Source: Zipacnadum sp036504235 (GTDB lineage: Bacteria; Armatimonadota; Zipacnadia; Zipacnadales; Zipacnadaceae). Taken from it: a DNA stretch of 64,000 nucleotides. Positions 55,601-63,799 of the stretch are shown here, in pieces (within the stretch, counting starts at the first letter, position 1; every line of letters begins with the position of its first letter). The notes beneath the pieces were generated by a model, which ran no database searches, was not told the DNA's origin, and saw nothing but the letters and a program-made list of their open reading frames with translations. A program made the translations under genes and the position numbers. The stretch is from the NCBI GenBank assembly GCA_036504235.1, contig DASXVN010000046.1, positions 1 through 64,000 of the forward strand, given 5' to 3'.

Positions 55601-57003
55601 CCTTCGACGCGCTGCGAGCGGACGACGGCATGGCTGGCATGGTAGTACCTACGGGCATTGCCACGGACTTCTATACGCGCGAGTTCTTCGCCCACCTGAT
55701 GCAGCGCGACCTCCTCCGGGCCCTTTATGACTTCGAGAACCGCGAGGGGATCTTCCGCGACGTACACCGATCATTCAAGTTCTCGCTGTTCTTCATAGGC
55801 CGCGGCGGCACCCCTCCGGACTTCGCCTTCTTCCTCGGACTCCCAGAGCACCTGAAGGACGACTGGCGGCACTTCACCCTCACAGCTGAGGACATCTCAC
55901 TGCTCAATCCGAACACGCGCACTTGCCCGATTTTCCGCAGCCAACGTGATGCCGAGATCACGAAATCGATCTACCGTAGGCACCCCGTGCTTGTGCGCGA
56001 GGTCCACGACGAGCGTGGGACCCAGATCGGCGAAGAGAACCCCTGGTCCCTTCAGCCGATGCTGATGTTCATGATGAACTCCGCATCGCATCTCTTCCGC
56101 ACGCAGGAGCAGTTGGAGACGCAGGGGTACGGGCTGCAGGGGAACCGGTTCTGGCGGTCGGGGGAGGTCTACTTGCCCCTATACGAGGGCAAGATGATCC
56201 ACCAATACGACGACCGTTTTGCCTCAGTGACCGGCAGCGTGGCCACCGACGCCTCCATTGGCGCGGGCCTGGACACCACTCTCGCGCAGCACCTGGACCC
56301 TCACTTCAGCGTCCTGCCTCGCTACTGGGTAGCCGCCGAGGAGGTAGCCGCCAAGGTCCCCAACACCTGGGAACGCCAGTGGTTTCTGGGTCTCAGGGAC
56401 GTGGCACGCGCCACCGACGAAAGGACCTGCATAGCCTCCGTTCTCCCTTATTCGGCTGTCGGCAACAAAGTTCCCCTACTTCTGATTGACCAGACCCGCC
56501 CCCAACTGGCAGCGTGTCTGCAGGCCAGCCTCTCATCGTTTGGTCTCGACTACGTGGTTCGGCAGAAACTCGGGGGCATAACTATGAACTTCTTCTACGT
56601 CGAGCAATTCTCTGTCGTGCCCCCCTCCGGCTACGCCCACGATGACGTCGCCTTCATCTCCTCCCGGGTCCTCGAACTGACCTACACGGCGTGGGACATC
56701 CAGGCATTCGCGCAGGACCTGGGGTATGAGGGGCCGCCCTTTGTCTGGGAGGAGGAGCGCCGCGCCCACCTGCGCGCCCAACTCGACGCCCTCTACTTCC
56801 ACCTGTACGGCCTGGACCGCGACGACACCGCCTACATCCTGGACACCTTCCCCATAGTCCGCCGCAAGGACGAAAAGCGCTACAACGAATACCGCACCAA
56901 ACGCCTGATCCTGCAATACTACGACGATCAGGCCAACGGAAACATGGACACCTGGCACGGCCCGGAGGAGTTAAGGGCGGCGAAGGTGCATGAGAGCCCG
57001 TAA
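52660..57003 (+). CDS. Large N6-adenine DNA methyltransferase, DrmMI-like
   Basis: Predicted gamma-type N6-adenine methyltransferase of 1447 residues that would mark host DNA as self. The AdoMet motif CDPAMGSGAFL (D576) and the catalytic motif NPPW (896-899) are clear; LYGVDLNPLAVELAKLSLWL lies between. The N-terminal 500 residues resemble Eco57I/PglX-type proteins. The region with RPDRVLVNEAGEPQLLL fits a nuclease-like fold, but the usual ExK is missing. The C-terminal part after NPPW should contain target recognition. The ATG at 52660 overlaps the preceding stop; the longer frame from 52504 is rejected. Residues 807-832 (CRAGATSPAAPPPSGAGV and following) are encoded by palindromic repeats. 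Class 1 DISARM places drmMI in this position. Confidence 0.9.
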   Translation: MRTARSSSRNHDWLSLVGASGLLISPPVLEDAFPEGPELLDYRTRSQFELAGDRFAVGLEQHRPDAQTRWLDFILEKVLETQDHWLRGSNVPESCTHELLDYQQVLRPDRVLVNEAGEPQLLLTVVPLDQALDARETRTGSWRASPAVKMERLLRETGQRFGLITNGHDFRLLSAPPGLGSASLTWHDQDWLDEPATLDGFFTLLRTDRFLGPERTRLLKLADQSQDKQLEVTDQLGDQVHQALEVFLRALDQCDQEHEGALLREMTPAELYEMCLFVMMRLVFLLYAEEKYLLPHGEVLYDQGYGVTHLWTELDRQRKYDPESLVHMQDAFPRLLATFRLIHEGCTHPDLNLVAYGGRLFDPARFPVLEDPRLRLSNHLVGSVLHKLLFAKARVGGQTGLHRLAYSQIDVEQIGTVYEGLLGYTVKRCPAEETRVVFRGSDETMRPLEELEAQAAGRLPEYLRRQTGWTENQVARALEQSSAPDDEDLPPGVDDALRQRLLPFTSFLRLEDTIPGGHLYVASDSGLRKAQGVYYTPKWITSFIVERTLEPLVYDGEGEARRVKPPRELLALKVCDPAMGSGAFLVQACRYLGERLAESWDLAATASPEQVLTLPYALPLAENPLGQPFPEDHAEAVAWARRFVAEHCLYGVDLNPLAVELAKLSLWLVTLSQDQPFEFLDHKLKAGNSLIGCRAAEFTTYPVAAWGRKDPDAEVNALLRETLRTAKSEARRQEQDRKRGVYSLFEQEVAAKRAETAREMELIDAAALPGEKERLYRDLIENDAEWQGLKRCFDAWCALWFWPLGTCRAGATSPAAPPPSGAGVSPVSAPLPRDWPDLLAHLRGQEALTLASADQLQTWGEQAQTIHDRERFFHWELEFPEVFADDRGGFDAVVGNPPWDHIEFDDIVFFLGKRPDIVAAPTMAARNRLIARLVSEDPVLLDQRNAGMRRTHNVQDFIRGSGHFPRTDVGRINLYQVFAGTFDALRADDGMAGMVVPTGIATDFYTREFFAHLMQRDLLRALYDFENREGIFRDVHRSFKFSLFFIGRGGTPPDFAFFLGLPEHLKDDWRHFTLTAEDISLLNPNTRTCPIFRSQRDAEITKSIYRRHPVLVREVHDERGTQIGEENPWSLQPMLMFMMNSASHLFRTQEQLETQGYGLQGNRFWRSGEVYLPLYEGKMIHQYDDRFASVTGSVATDASIGAGLDTTLAQHLDPHFSVLPRYWVAAEEVAAKVPNTWERQWFLGLRDVARATDERTCIASVLPYSAVGNKVPLLLIDQTRPQLAACLQASLSSFGLDYVVRQKLGGITMNFFYVEQFSVVPPSGYAHDDVAFISSRVLELTYTAWDIQAFAQDLGYEGPPFVWEEERRAHLRAQLDALYFHLYGLDRDDTAYILDTFPIVRRKDEKRYNEYRTKRLILQYYDDQANGNMDTWHGPEELRAAKVHESP
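55079..55140. repeat. Palindromic repeats in frame inside the methyltransferase gene
   Basis: GTAGGGCGGGGGCTACGTCC continues with CCCGCCG (55079-55105), and AGTGGCGCCGGCGTCTCGCC continues with GGTG (55117-55140). They are the reverse complements of the two repeat types at 69-95 and 109-133. They encode a Gly/Ala/Pro/Ser-rich stretch in a linker between the AdoMet motif and NPPW and do not break the frame. Confidence 0.88.
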
Positions 57004-57069
57004 GGGGCGCCGCAGGCTGGCGGGCCTCCCTTGCTTGGCCCGCCCGAGAACCGAATGGGAGGCACAGTG

Positions 57070-58335
57070 ATGCCGATAGTAGGCCCGAATACCTTTAGCG
57101 GCGGCCTCGCAAAGTGGGCATGGATTGCCAGCCCGCGTCCGATCCGGATCGAGGTCATCGACAATTCCCTTCGTCTGGGATCTGCCACCCGCACCGCGAT
57201 GGTGGAGAAGCTGATCGCCCCAATCAGCGTGATGACAATGATGGCGTGGCTAATCCACGACGTCGATCCCGCGGTGGACGCGACTGGCTGGGCTCTAACC
57301 TTGAGTTGGCCTCATGAGTTGGTGGTCGGCGCGCCAGGGTATGAGTACAATGCAACCCTGACGCAGAACGCGAGCAGGACACTTTCCGAGAGGGTCGGCA
57401 TGGGCTTCGCGGGTGAGGTGCTTAGGCGGTTCTGTGGTGGACACAACTGGGAAGTCATACCATCGGGCAGCAAGAAGACCCCTGACTGCAAGTGCGACAT
57501 AACCACCGGGAATCCGCGACGGATACGCTTCGAGTGCAAGGGCACGTCGCGTCACGACGAGCAGAACCAGCAGCTTGCCGACGCGCTTGATCAGCTGGGC
57601 AAGCTCTCGGTCTTCTCCGGTCAGGCTCCGGGCGTCAAAGATATGCCAGGTCGACAAAGGAGCCGACGCAATTATGCATTCAGCACTCTAATCCCCCGCA
57701 CTGGTGGTCCGCACAGCGCCCTTGTGCGTATAGTAGACCCAGAGGCACCTGTACCGGCGCCCTGGCCGGAACGCCAGTTGGCGCTTCTTGACTATGGTCT
57801 ATCTCTATCCTTGTTGGGCCTACGCGACGTAGGCGCAGACCTGCTCATCGCTGGTCATTGGGCTCGACGGGGTGCCACGCCAACTGGGGAGGGGATTACT
57901 CTTTCCGAACCGCCTCGGGAATTCGCAGAGCGACCTTGGGAGCCCCCAGGTCCGCCGGACGCCTTTCTGGAGCGTCTTCGGTTCTACCTGGCGGATCTGC
58001 CAACAGTCCTGCTTGATGGGCGGAAGTACTATGTGAGCACCGAGGTGCACCACCTGGACTCGCTCCCAATCCGCGTGGCTTTATCTCATTCAGGGGTGAT
58101 GGCAGCTGCCAGGTACGGTCTAACAGCCGACCGCGGGGGCGACTCACCCCAACGGCGAACGCTGCTGGGCATCGAACAACTTCACAGGGAGCATCCAGTT
58201 CTGCTTGGTCACACAGCTTTCTCTGGCCTTGGCCCTGCTGGCATCGCCTTGCTGGCTGGCTATGACCAAGAGCTATCGGACCCAGGCCGACGTTCATGGC
58301 CTGAGCCGCTTCTACCAGAGGACTTCAGCTTCTAA
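57070..58335 (+). CDS. Putative PD-(D/E)XK nuclease of the defence operon
   Basis: Protein of 421 residues with no full-length family I recognise. Residues about 120-180 fit a PD-(D/E)XK nuclease core: an upstream Glu in GMGFAGEVL, then PDCKCDI with D139, then FECKGTS with E155 and K157, followed by a helix with NQQLADALDQL. This order (E, D, ExK, helix) is the standard catalytic pattern. The N-terminal 110 and C-terminal 240 residues are unassigned. The start at 57070 has GGGAGG 7 nt upstream; an ATG at 57055 and a TTG at 57031 are in frame but have weaker SDs. It is placed 66 bp after the methyltransferase and about 150 bp before the helicase. Standard DISARM has no such gene here. Confidence 0.7.
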   Translation: MPIVGPNTFSGGLAKWAWIASPRPIRIEVIDNSLRLGSATRTAMVEKLIAPISVMTMMAWLIHDVDPAVDATGWALTLSWPHELVVGAPGYEYNATLTQNASRTLSERVGMGFAGEVLRRFCGGHNWEVIPSGSKKTPDCKCDITTGNPRRIRFECKGTSRHDEQNQQLADALDQLGKLSVFSGQAPGVKDMPGRQRSRRNYAFSTLIPRTGGPHSALVRIVDPEAPVPAPWPERQLALLDYGLSLSLLGLRDVGADLLIAGHWARRGATPTGEGITLSEPPREFAERPWEPPGPPDAFLERLRFYLADLPTVLLDGRKYYVSTEVHHLDSLPIRVALSHSGVMAAARYGLTADRGGDSPQRRTLLGIEQLHREHPVLLGHTAFSGLGPAGIALLAGYDQELSDPGRRSWPEPLLPEDFSF

Positions 58336-58483
58336 CCAGTGCGCAGCGACGTGGTTGGCACCGAGCGCCCATGGCACTTGGCGAGTGTCGTCCTGGGGGA
58401 AAGCGGTTGCAGCCACACAGCACGGCCGCCCACGCGGTCCGTTCCATACGCGGGAGAGAATCAGATCCGAGAAGGAACCCAGT

Positions 58484-61400
58484 ATGTCCCTAAACCCCAT
58501 AGCCCTCGGTGAGCAAGTCGTTGAACAATTTCACCGCTACCTGATGACCTACTTCCCGATTGCCGATCATCGGATCGAGGAGCAGGTCCGGGCGGCGCTG
58601 CGGGTCGGCCCTGCCGGCCAGCGGCGGCTCATCAACGGCCCCTACATCCAGCTCAACCGCCCCTTCCAGGACGGCCCCCGCCTGGAGAGCTTCGTCGCCG
58701 ACCACCAGCTGCACCCCGCCCTGCCTGGGGTGTTCCGTCACCTCGATACGCTCCACATGCACCAGGCCATGGCCGTGGAGGCACTGCAGAAGAACCGCAA
58801 CCTGATCGTCGCCACCGGGACCGGCTCGGGCAAGACCGAGGCCTTCCTGCTTCCCATCATCAACCACTGCCTGCGTCTGCGTGATGAAGACGCCCCCCCG
58901 GGTGTCGCGGCCGTGCTCGTCTACCCGATGAACGCCCTGGTCAACGATCAGCTCCAGCGCCTGCGTCACCTGCTGGCCGGCACCGGCATCCCCTTTGCTC
59001 GCTACACCGGGGAGACGCCGCCCCAGTCAGTGGACAACCTCCCCCGGCTCGACCAGATGCGTGAGTACACTCCCCAGGAACTGGAGGCACACCAAGCCGG
59101 CCGCGAACTCCCCCTGCCCTATGAAGAGCGCTATAGCCGCAGCGAGATCCGCGCCGAACACCCGCGGATTCTCCTCACCAACTACAACCAGCTGGAGTAC
59201 CTGCTCCTGCGGCACGAGGACATCGATCTCTTCGACGGCGCGCCCTTGCGCTACCTGGTCATGGACGAGGTGCACACCTACACGGGCGCCTTGGGCTCCG
59301 AGGTGGCCTGCCTGCTGCGCCGGCTTCGCTATCTGACCGGGAAGCGACCAGACGAAGTACTCTGCGTTGGCACCTCCGCGACCGTCCAAGACCCCAGTAA
59401 CCGCATAGACGGCGCCACCGCCGTCCGCAACTTCGCCCACCGCCTCTTCGGCATCGCGGAGGATAGCATCGAGGTCGTGGAGGAACAGTACCGGGGCCTG
59501 CGCACCCTCCCTGGGGACGCCTATGAACCCCAAGTACCGGAAGACCCTCAGGCGGCTCTGGCTGAGGTGCTCGCCGCCTGTCGTGAGGTCCACCTCCAGG
59601 ACGAGGTCACGCGCCTGCCCGACGAGGTTCTGCAAGCTGCCGAGCGTCTCTGTGGTCGCCTCGCCGCTCCGGGAGAGGACAACCGGTCCAGACTTTTCGA
59701 CCTGCTGGCCGCGAACCAGCTTGTCCGCCATTTGGAGAGAGCCCACGATGCCCCGCGACTGTTGGAGGAAACGCTGCAGGGCCTGCGGCAGATGACCAGC
59801 CGAGGAGATGCCTCACGCGATGATCTCATCGCCGAACTCCTGGCCTACCTAACACTCGGCGCGCTTGCCGAACGAGATGATGAGCCCCTCCTGCGCCCCA
59901 AGCTGCACTACTTTGTTCAGGGCTACCAGGGCATAACCGTCAGCTTCGAGCCCGAGGACATGTCAGCAGAAGGCAGCCCTCTTGTCCCGCGAGTTCACTT
60001 CGCTCACGAACCCGACGGTACGGACCTTGGGCTTCGCCTGCCGTTGCTCCTCTGCCGAGGCTGCGGGCAGCACTATTTCCGAGCGATAGTTGGGCAGCCG
60101 ACAGCTGCAGACAGCGACGGCGCAGCCGCCGGCTACAGGCCCGTCCGCATCGCAGATGAACGCGAGGAGTGGGAGAACGACGAGAATGTCTGGTACCTGA
60201 CGGACCGCCTGGTGACCGAGGATGAAGATGAGCAAGTGGAGCGCCAGAGCTACTTCATGTGCCGATACTGCGGAGCCCTGCACGATCGCCAGCATCGGAA
60301 CTGCCTTCATGATAAGTGCAAGCGTGTCGGCCCCTTGGTGGAGATCATCGCCTTCGAAGGCGAGCCCAAGACCTGTCGGGCCTGCGGCGCCCCTAACTGG
60401 ACCGTAGCTCGCACCATCTCCGGCACCCGGAGTTCGGTGGTCCAGGACGTCATGATCCTGGCGCAGTCCCTCCTCTCGGTCATGCCCGAGCCCAGCATGC
60501 GAAAGCTACTCATCTTCGCCGACAACCGCCAGGACGCCGCCTTCCAGGCGGGCTGGATGAAGGCGCGCTCCCGTCGCGTGTGGTTGAGGCACTTGCTGTA
60601 CAAGACCCTCGCCGAGGACCCGTCGCGCGCGTGGACCATAGAGAGCCTTGCGCCACAGCTATACGAACGTGCTGAGGCGCACGGCATCCTCGAGACGAAG
60701 AAGCTCGACTACGAGGATGAATGCAAGCGCATTAGGTGGTTCTTGCTTCAGGAATTCGCCTCCCTGCGCGAAAGACGCGGTTCCCTGGAAACTCTGGGGC
60801 TGGCGGTGGTCGAGTACGACGGTCTTGACGAAGACGCTGATCCTGCTTTCTTCGACCGTTGGGCGGAGGTTCTGGGGCTCAGCCGGATGGAGATCGTCGC
60901 CACCATCCGCCTCCTCCTGGACTACAACCGCCGACGCGGGGTCCTTTCCGATTCTCTCTTGGCTCACTGGTGGGCATATCGTGATGTGCAGGTTCGTCGA
61001 GGAATCGTCGAGATACCAGACCACTGGGCTCCGTCCGCTCTCGCCCTGAACAAGCCCGGCGCCGGTCAGATAGTCCGGGGCTTACTTGCCAGCAACGGTC
61101 GCGCCAGCGCGCAGGTGCTCGTAGCGAAATCAGTGCGGGCACATCCCGAACGGAGAGACGAGTTTCTGAAGGAACTATGGGATTGGCTTACGGACCCCGA
61201 GCGTCGGCTGCTGGTAACCGTCCGGCTAACTAAGCGAGGCCATCGCGGTGCTGAACCGATAGCGGGTTTGGGCACGACCTGGCAGGTTAATGAGCAGCGC
61301 ACCAGGATTCGTCACACCTCCGAGCGCCATGTCTGCTCGGTCTGCCGTCGGGCCCAGGCCGTTGCTCTCCCTGACGGGCGGTGCCCTGAGTACCGCTGCA

Positions 61401-63799
61401 CCGGGACCACCTCTCTCCAGTCGCCTGATAGCGAGCACTTCGCTGTCAGCCAATACACAGTGCTTCCCTTCGTCCCGCTGCGCCCTCGTGAGCACACGGC
61501 CCAGATCGCGACTGAGGACCGTAAACAGGTCGAGCAGCAGTTCCAGCAGGAGGATGGCGAGGTCAACTGCATCGTCTGCTCCCCGACACTGGAGCTGGGC
61601 GTGGACATCGGCAAGCTCGAGATGGTTGCCATGCGCAATGTCCCTCCCACCCCGGCGAACTACGCGCAGAGAGCCGGGCGCGCCGGACGCAAGCATCGAA
61701 TCGCCGTGGTCTTTGCCTACTGTGGGGGCAGTCAGCATGATCGGTACTTCTTTGACGCGCCGACCGAGATGATCACTGGTGCCATCAGGGTGCCTGGGTT
61801 CACGCTGCAGAATCGGCCCTTGATCCGCAAGCACGTGCAGTCTGCGGTACTGACGGAATTGAGGCGGATTGCGCTGCCAGATGAACGCGCCCAGTTGGAG
61901 CAAGCTTTTCCCCACTACATCTGGCAGTACTTCGCCACCCTCCAGGAAAACGCCAACGGCGAGACCCATCCCCGGTACCTTCCGGAGCCGCCGACCTTCC
62001 CCGAGCTTCAGCGGATGATCTCCGCACACCTCTACGAGATCATGCCGGCACTCCGCCGGATCTTCACGGAGAACTGGCCAGATGAGGACGGTGCGGCCGT
62101 CGCTGAGCAGGAACTCGAGGCGATAGCAGCAGGCGCCGGCGTCCGCCTCGAGACGCACGTCGGGATTTTGCACCGGCGGGTCTTGGCCTACCGGGATGAG
62201 GTCACGAAACTTGCCCGTCGTGAGATGTCGATGGATCTCACCGAGAAGGAGAAGAGCGCCCGAAGACGGTACCAAACGGCTCTGGACAGCCTCAAGGCTC
62301 CGAGCCAGCAGAACTACGCCTTGGCGTACTTGTCCGTCGACGGCTATCTCCCGGGTTACGCCATGGCCCGCGAGTCGTGCACGGCCACCTGTATTGACCC
62401 CTTCAAGGAGTTCTCGCGCCCCGCGGCCGTAGCCCTGAGGGAGTTTGCTCCCACCGGCCAGATCTACGCCGACGGAAACGTGTTCCGCGTCACCAGGATA
62501 AAGCTACATGACCCCTGGGAGAAGACCTCGGAGGACTCCCCTTACGAAGCCACGCGACGGTTCTGCATCGAACCCGATAATGGTCGACTGCTGGACCCCG
62601 CTACCAGGACCCACGAGGGTGGAGCTGGCGGCGAAAGCCTGTGGTCCGTCTCTCTGGCCGGTGTCGACCTCGACACCCGCGAGGCTATAGGTGATGTTCG
62701 AGAGAACCGGTTGCACGTCGGCTACGACGTTCGCCCCATGCTCTTGGCGGAGCATGGCGGTGGATGGGACGCTAAGGTGGGCGACCACTCTCTCCGCTAC
62801 TTCCGGCGACACCGGATCCGTCTCGTGAATCTGGGCCCCCTTGGTTCTACTGTGGAGTCAGCCGAGGGGGGCTTCGTAGTCTGCCCGATCTGTGGCGCGG
62901 TCCGTTCGCCCCATGCGAGCGCCGCGGAGTTGCAGAAATTCGTCGACACTCACCGCAAGCAGTGTAGCGCGTCGGAGGTCCAGCACCAGGCCCTGCACGT
63001 CGAGTTCGCTGCCGACCTGCTGCTCCTGGGTCCGTTCGCAAAGCGCGCGGACGCCATCAATGCCATGACCGGTATCCTCGTTGGCGCCAAGCAGGTGCTG
63101 GACATGGGCGACTCGGAACTCGAGGGCCTGGTATTGCCGGAAGCCTCGGACACGCATTGTGTTCTGCTCTATGACCCGATGCCCGGCGGATCGGGGTTTC
63201 TCCCTCAGCTGCGGCGCTACTGGATGACGATTTGTCAGAAGGGCTGCGAGGTCATTCAAAGCTGTAGCGGCTGCGAGGAGGACGAGGCGTGCTACGGCTG
63301 CCTCAAGACGTACCGGAATCAGCAATATCACGAGGAACTGAGCAGAGCCGTAGCTTGTCGGCTTCTGGAAGAACTGGCGACTGAGATTGTCGAGACCAAC
63401 GAGGTCCCACCAGTCGTGGTTGAAAGGACCGAGTCACTCCCGGACACTGAGAGTGATGCCGAGCAACTCCTCGAGGCCCTATTGAGCAACCACTCGTTCC
63501 CGCTGCCTGCTGAGAGACAGTACCGGGTTGATTTGGGCGGCGGTGACGTCACAGTTGCAGATTTCGCGTACCCGGCGGAGAAGGTCCTCGTGTACGTCGA
63601 CGGGATGTCCGAGAGAATTCACGGCAATCCCCAACAACGTCTGAAGGACAGTATCCTAAGAGCAAAGGCATCCAAGGCCGGGTTCCAGCTATCCGTGATC
63701 TCTGCTGAAGGCCTCCACGACCCGACCGGCATCGCGGCCTTCCTGAACGAGCTGGCCATCTACCTCGATAAGGCTGACCTCATACTGGACCAGCCATAG
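58484..63799 (+). CDS. DEAD-box/DUF1998 giant helicase (YprA/DruE type) with C-terminal nuclease-like domain
   Basis: Helicase of 1771 residues with two RecA domains: motif I TGTGSGKT (K117), DEVH at 261-264, TSATVQDP, and motif VI QRAGRAGRK. Several zinc-finger-like Cys clusters follow motif III (CRGCGQHY, CRYCGALH, CRACGAPNW). The DUF1998 region near 1500-1630 has DPMPGGSGF and the cysteine set CSGCEEDEACYGCL. This arrangement fits YprA/MrfA, DruE and, when split, DrmA plus DrmB. The final 90 residues (DF at 1693, VYVDG with D1706, then H and a basic helix) resemble a Vsr/DUF559 nuclease fold. The ATG at 58484 has AGAAGGA 8 nt upstream; the open frame from 58205 overlaps the previous gene. 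It is the last gene before 200 bp of gene-free DNA. Confidence 0.9.
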   Translation: MSLNPIALGEQVVEQFHRYLMTYFPIADHRIEEQVRAALRVGPAGQRRLINGPYIQLNRPFQDGPRLESFVADHQLHPALPGVFRHLDTLHMHQAMAVEALQKNRNLIVATGTGSGKTEAFLLPIINHCLRLRDEDAPPGVAAVLVYPMNALVNDQLQRLRHLLAGTGIPFARYTGETPPQSVDNLPRLDQMREYTPQELEAHQAGRELPLPYEERYSRSEIRAEHPRILLTNYNQLEYLLLRHEDIDLFDGAPLRYLVMDEVHTYTGALGSEVACLLRRLRYLTGKRPDEVLCVGTSATVQDPSNRIDGATAVRNFAHRLFGIAEDSIEVVEEQYRGLRTLPGDAYEPQVPEDPQAALAEVLAACREVHLQDEVTRLPDEVLQAAERLCGRLAAPGEDNRSRLFDLLAANQLVRHLERAHDAPRLLEETLQGLRQMTSRGDASRDDLIAELLAYLTLGALAERDDEPLLRPKLHYFVQGYQGITVSFEPEDMSAEGSPLVPRVHFAHEPDGTDLGLRLPLLLCRGCGQHYFRAIVGQPTAADSDGAAAGYRPVRIADEREEWENDENVWYLTDRLVTEDEDEQVERQSYFMCRYCGALHDRQHRNCLHDKCKRVGPLVEIIAFEGEPKTCRACGAPNWTVARTISGTRSSVVQDVMILAQSLLSVMPEPSMRKLLIFADNRQDAAFQAGWMKARSRRVWLRHLLYKTLAEDPSRAWTIESLAPQLYERAEAHGILETKKLDYEDECKRIRWFLLQEFASLRERRGSLETLGLAVVEYDGLDEDADPAFFDRWAEVLGLSRMEIVATIRLLLDYNRRRGVLSDSLLAHWWAYRDVQVRRGIVEIPDHWAPSALALNKPGAGQIVRGLLASNGRASAQVLVAKSVRAHPERRDEFLKELWDWLTDPERRLLVTVRLTKRGHRGAEPIAGLGTTWQVNEQRTRIRHTSERHVCSVCRRAQAVALPDGRCPEYRCTGTTSLQSPDSEHFAVSQYTVLPFVPLRPREHTAQIATEDRKQVEQQFQQEDGEVNCIVCSPTLELGVDIGKLEMVAMRNVPPTPANYAQRAGRAGRKHRIAVVFAYCGGSQHDRYFFDAPTEMITGAIRVPGFTLQNRPLIRKHVQSAVLTELRRIALPDERAQLEQAFPHYIWQYFATLQENANGETHPRYLPEPPTFPELQRMISAHLYEIMPALRRIFTENWPDEDGAAVAEQELEAIAAGAGVRLETHVGILHRRVLAYRDEVTKLARREMSMDLTEKEKSARRRYQTALDSLKAPSQQNYALAYLSVDGYLPGYAMARESCTATCIDPFKEFSRPAAVALREFAPTGQIYADGNVFRVTRIKLHDPWEKTSEDSPYEATRRFCIEPDNGRLLDPATRTHEGGAGGESLWSVSLAGVDLDTREAIGDVRENRLHVGYDVRPMLLAEHGGGWDAKVGDHSLRYFRRHRIRLVNLGPLGSTVESAEGGFVVCPICGAVRSPHASAAELQKFVDTHRKQCSASEVQHQALHVEFAADLLLLGPFAKRADAINAMTGILVGAKQVLDMGDSELEGLVLPEASDTHCVLLYDPMPGGSGFLPQLRRYWMTICQKGCEVIQSCSGCEEDEACYGCLKTYRNQQYHEELSRAVACRLLEELATEIVETNEVPPVVVERTESLPDTESDAEQLLEALLSNHSFPLPAERQYRVDLGGGDVTVADFAYPAEKVLVYVDGMSERIHGNPQQRLKDSILRAKASKAGFQLSVISAEGLHDPTGIAAFLNELAIYLDKADLILDQP

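Noticed and set aside
58205..58483. Earlier start for the DUF1998 helicase
   Set aside because: It would overlap the nuclease gene by 131 nt and lacks an SD, whereas the ATG at 58484 has AGAAGGA eight bases upstream and leads directly into the conserved helicase N-terminus.
49586..63799. BREX or type I restriction-modification system
   Set aside because: The methyltransferase is PglX-like in general layout, but there is no pglZ, brxC or brxL, and no hsdR/hsdS genes.
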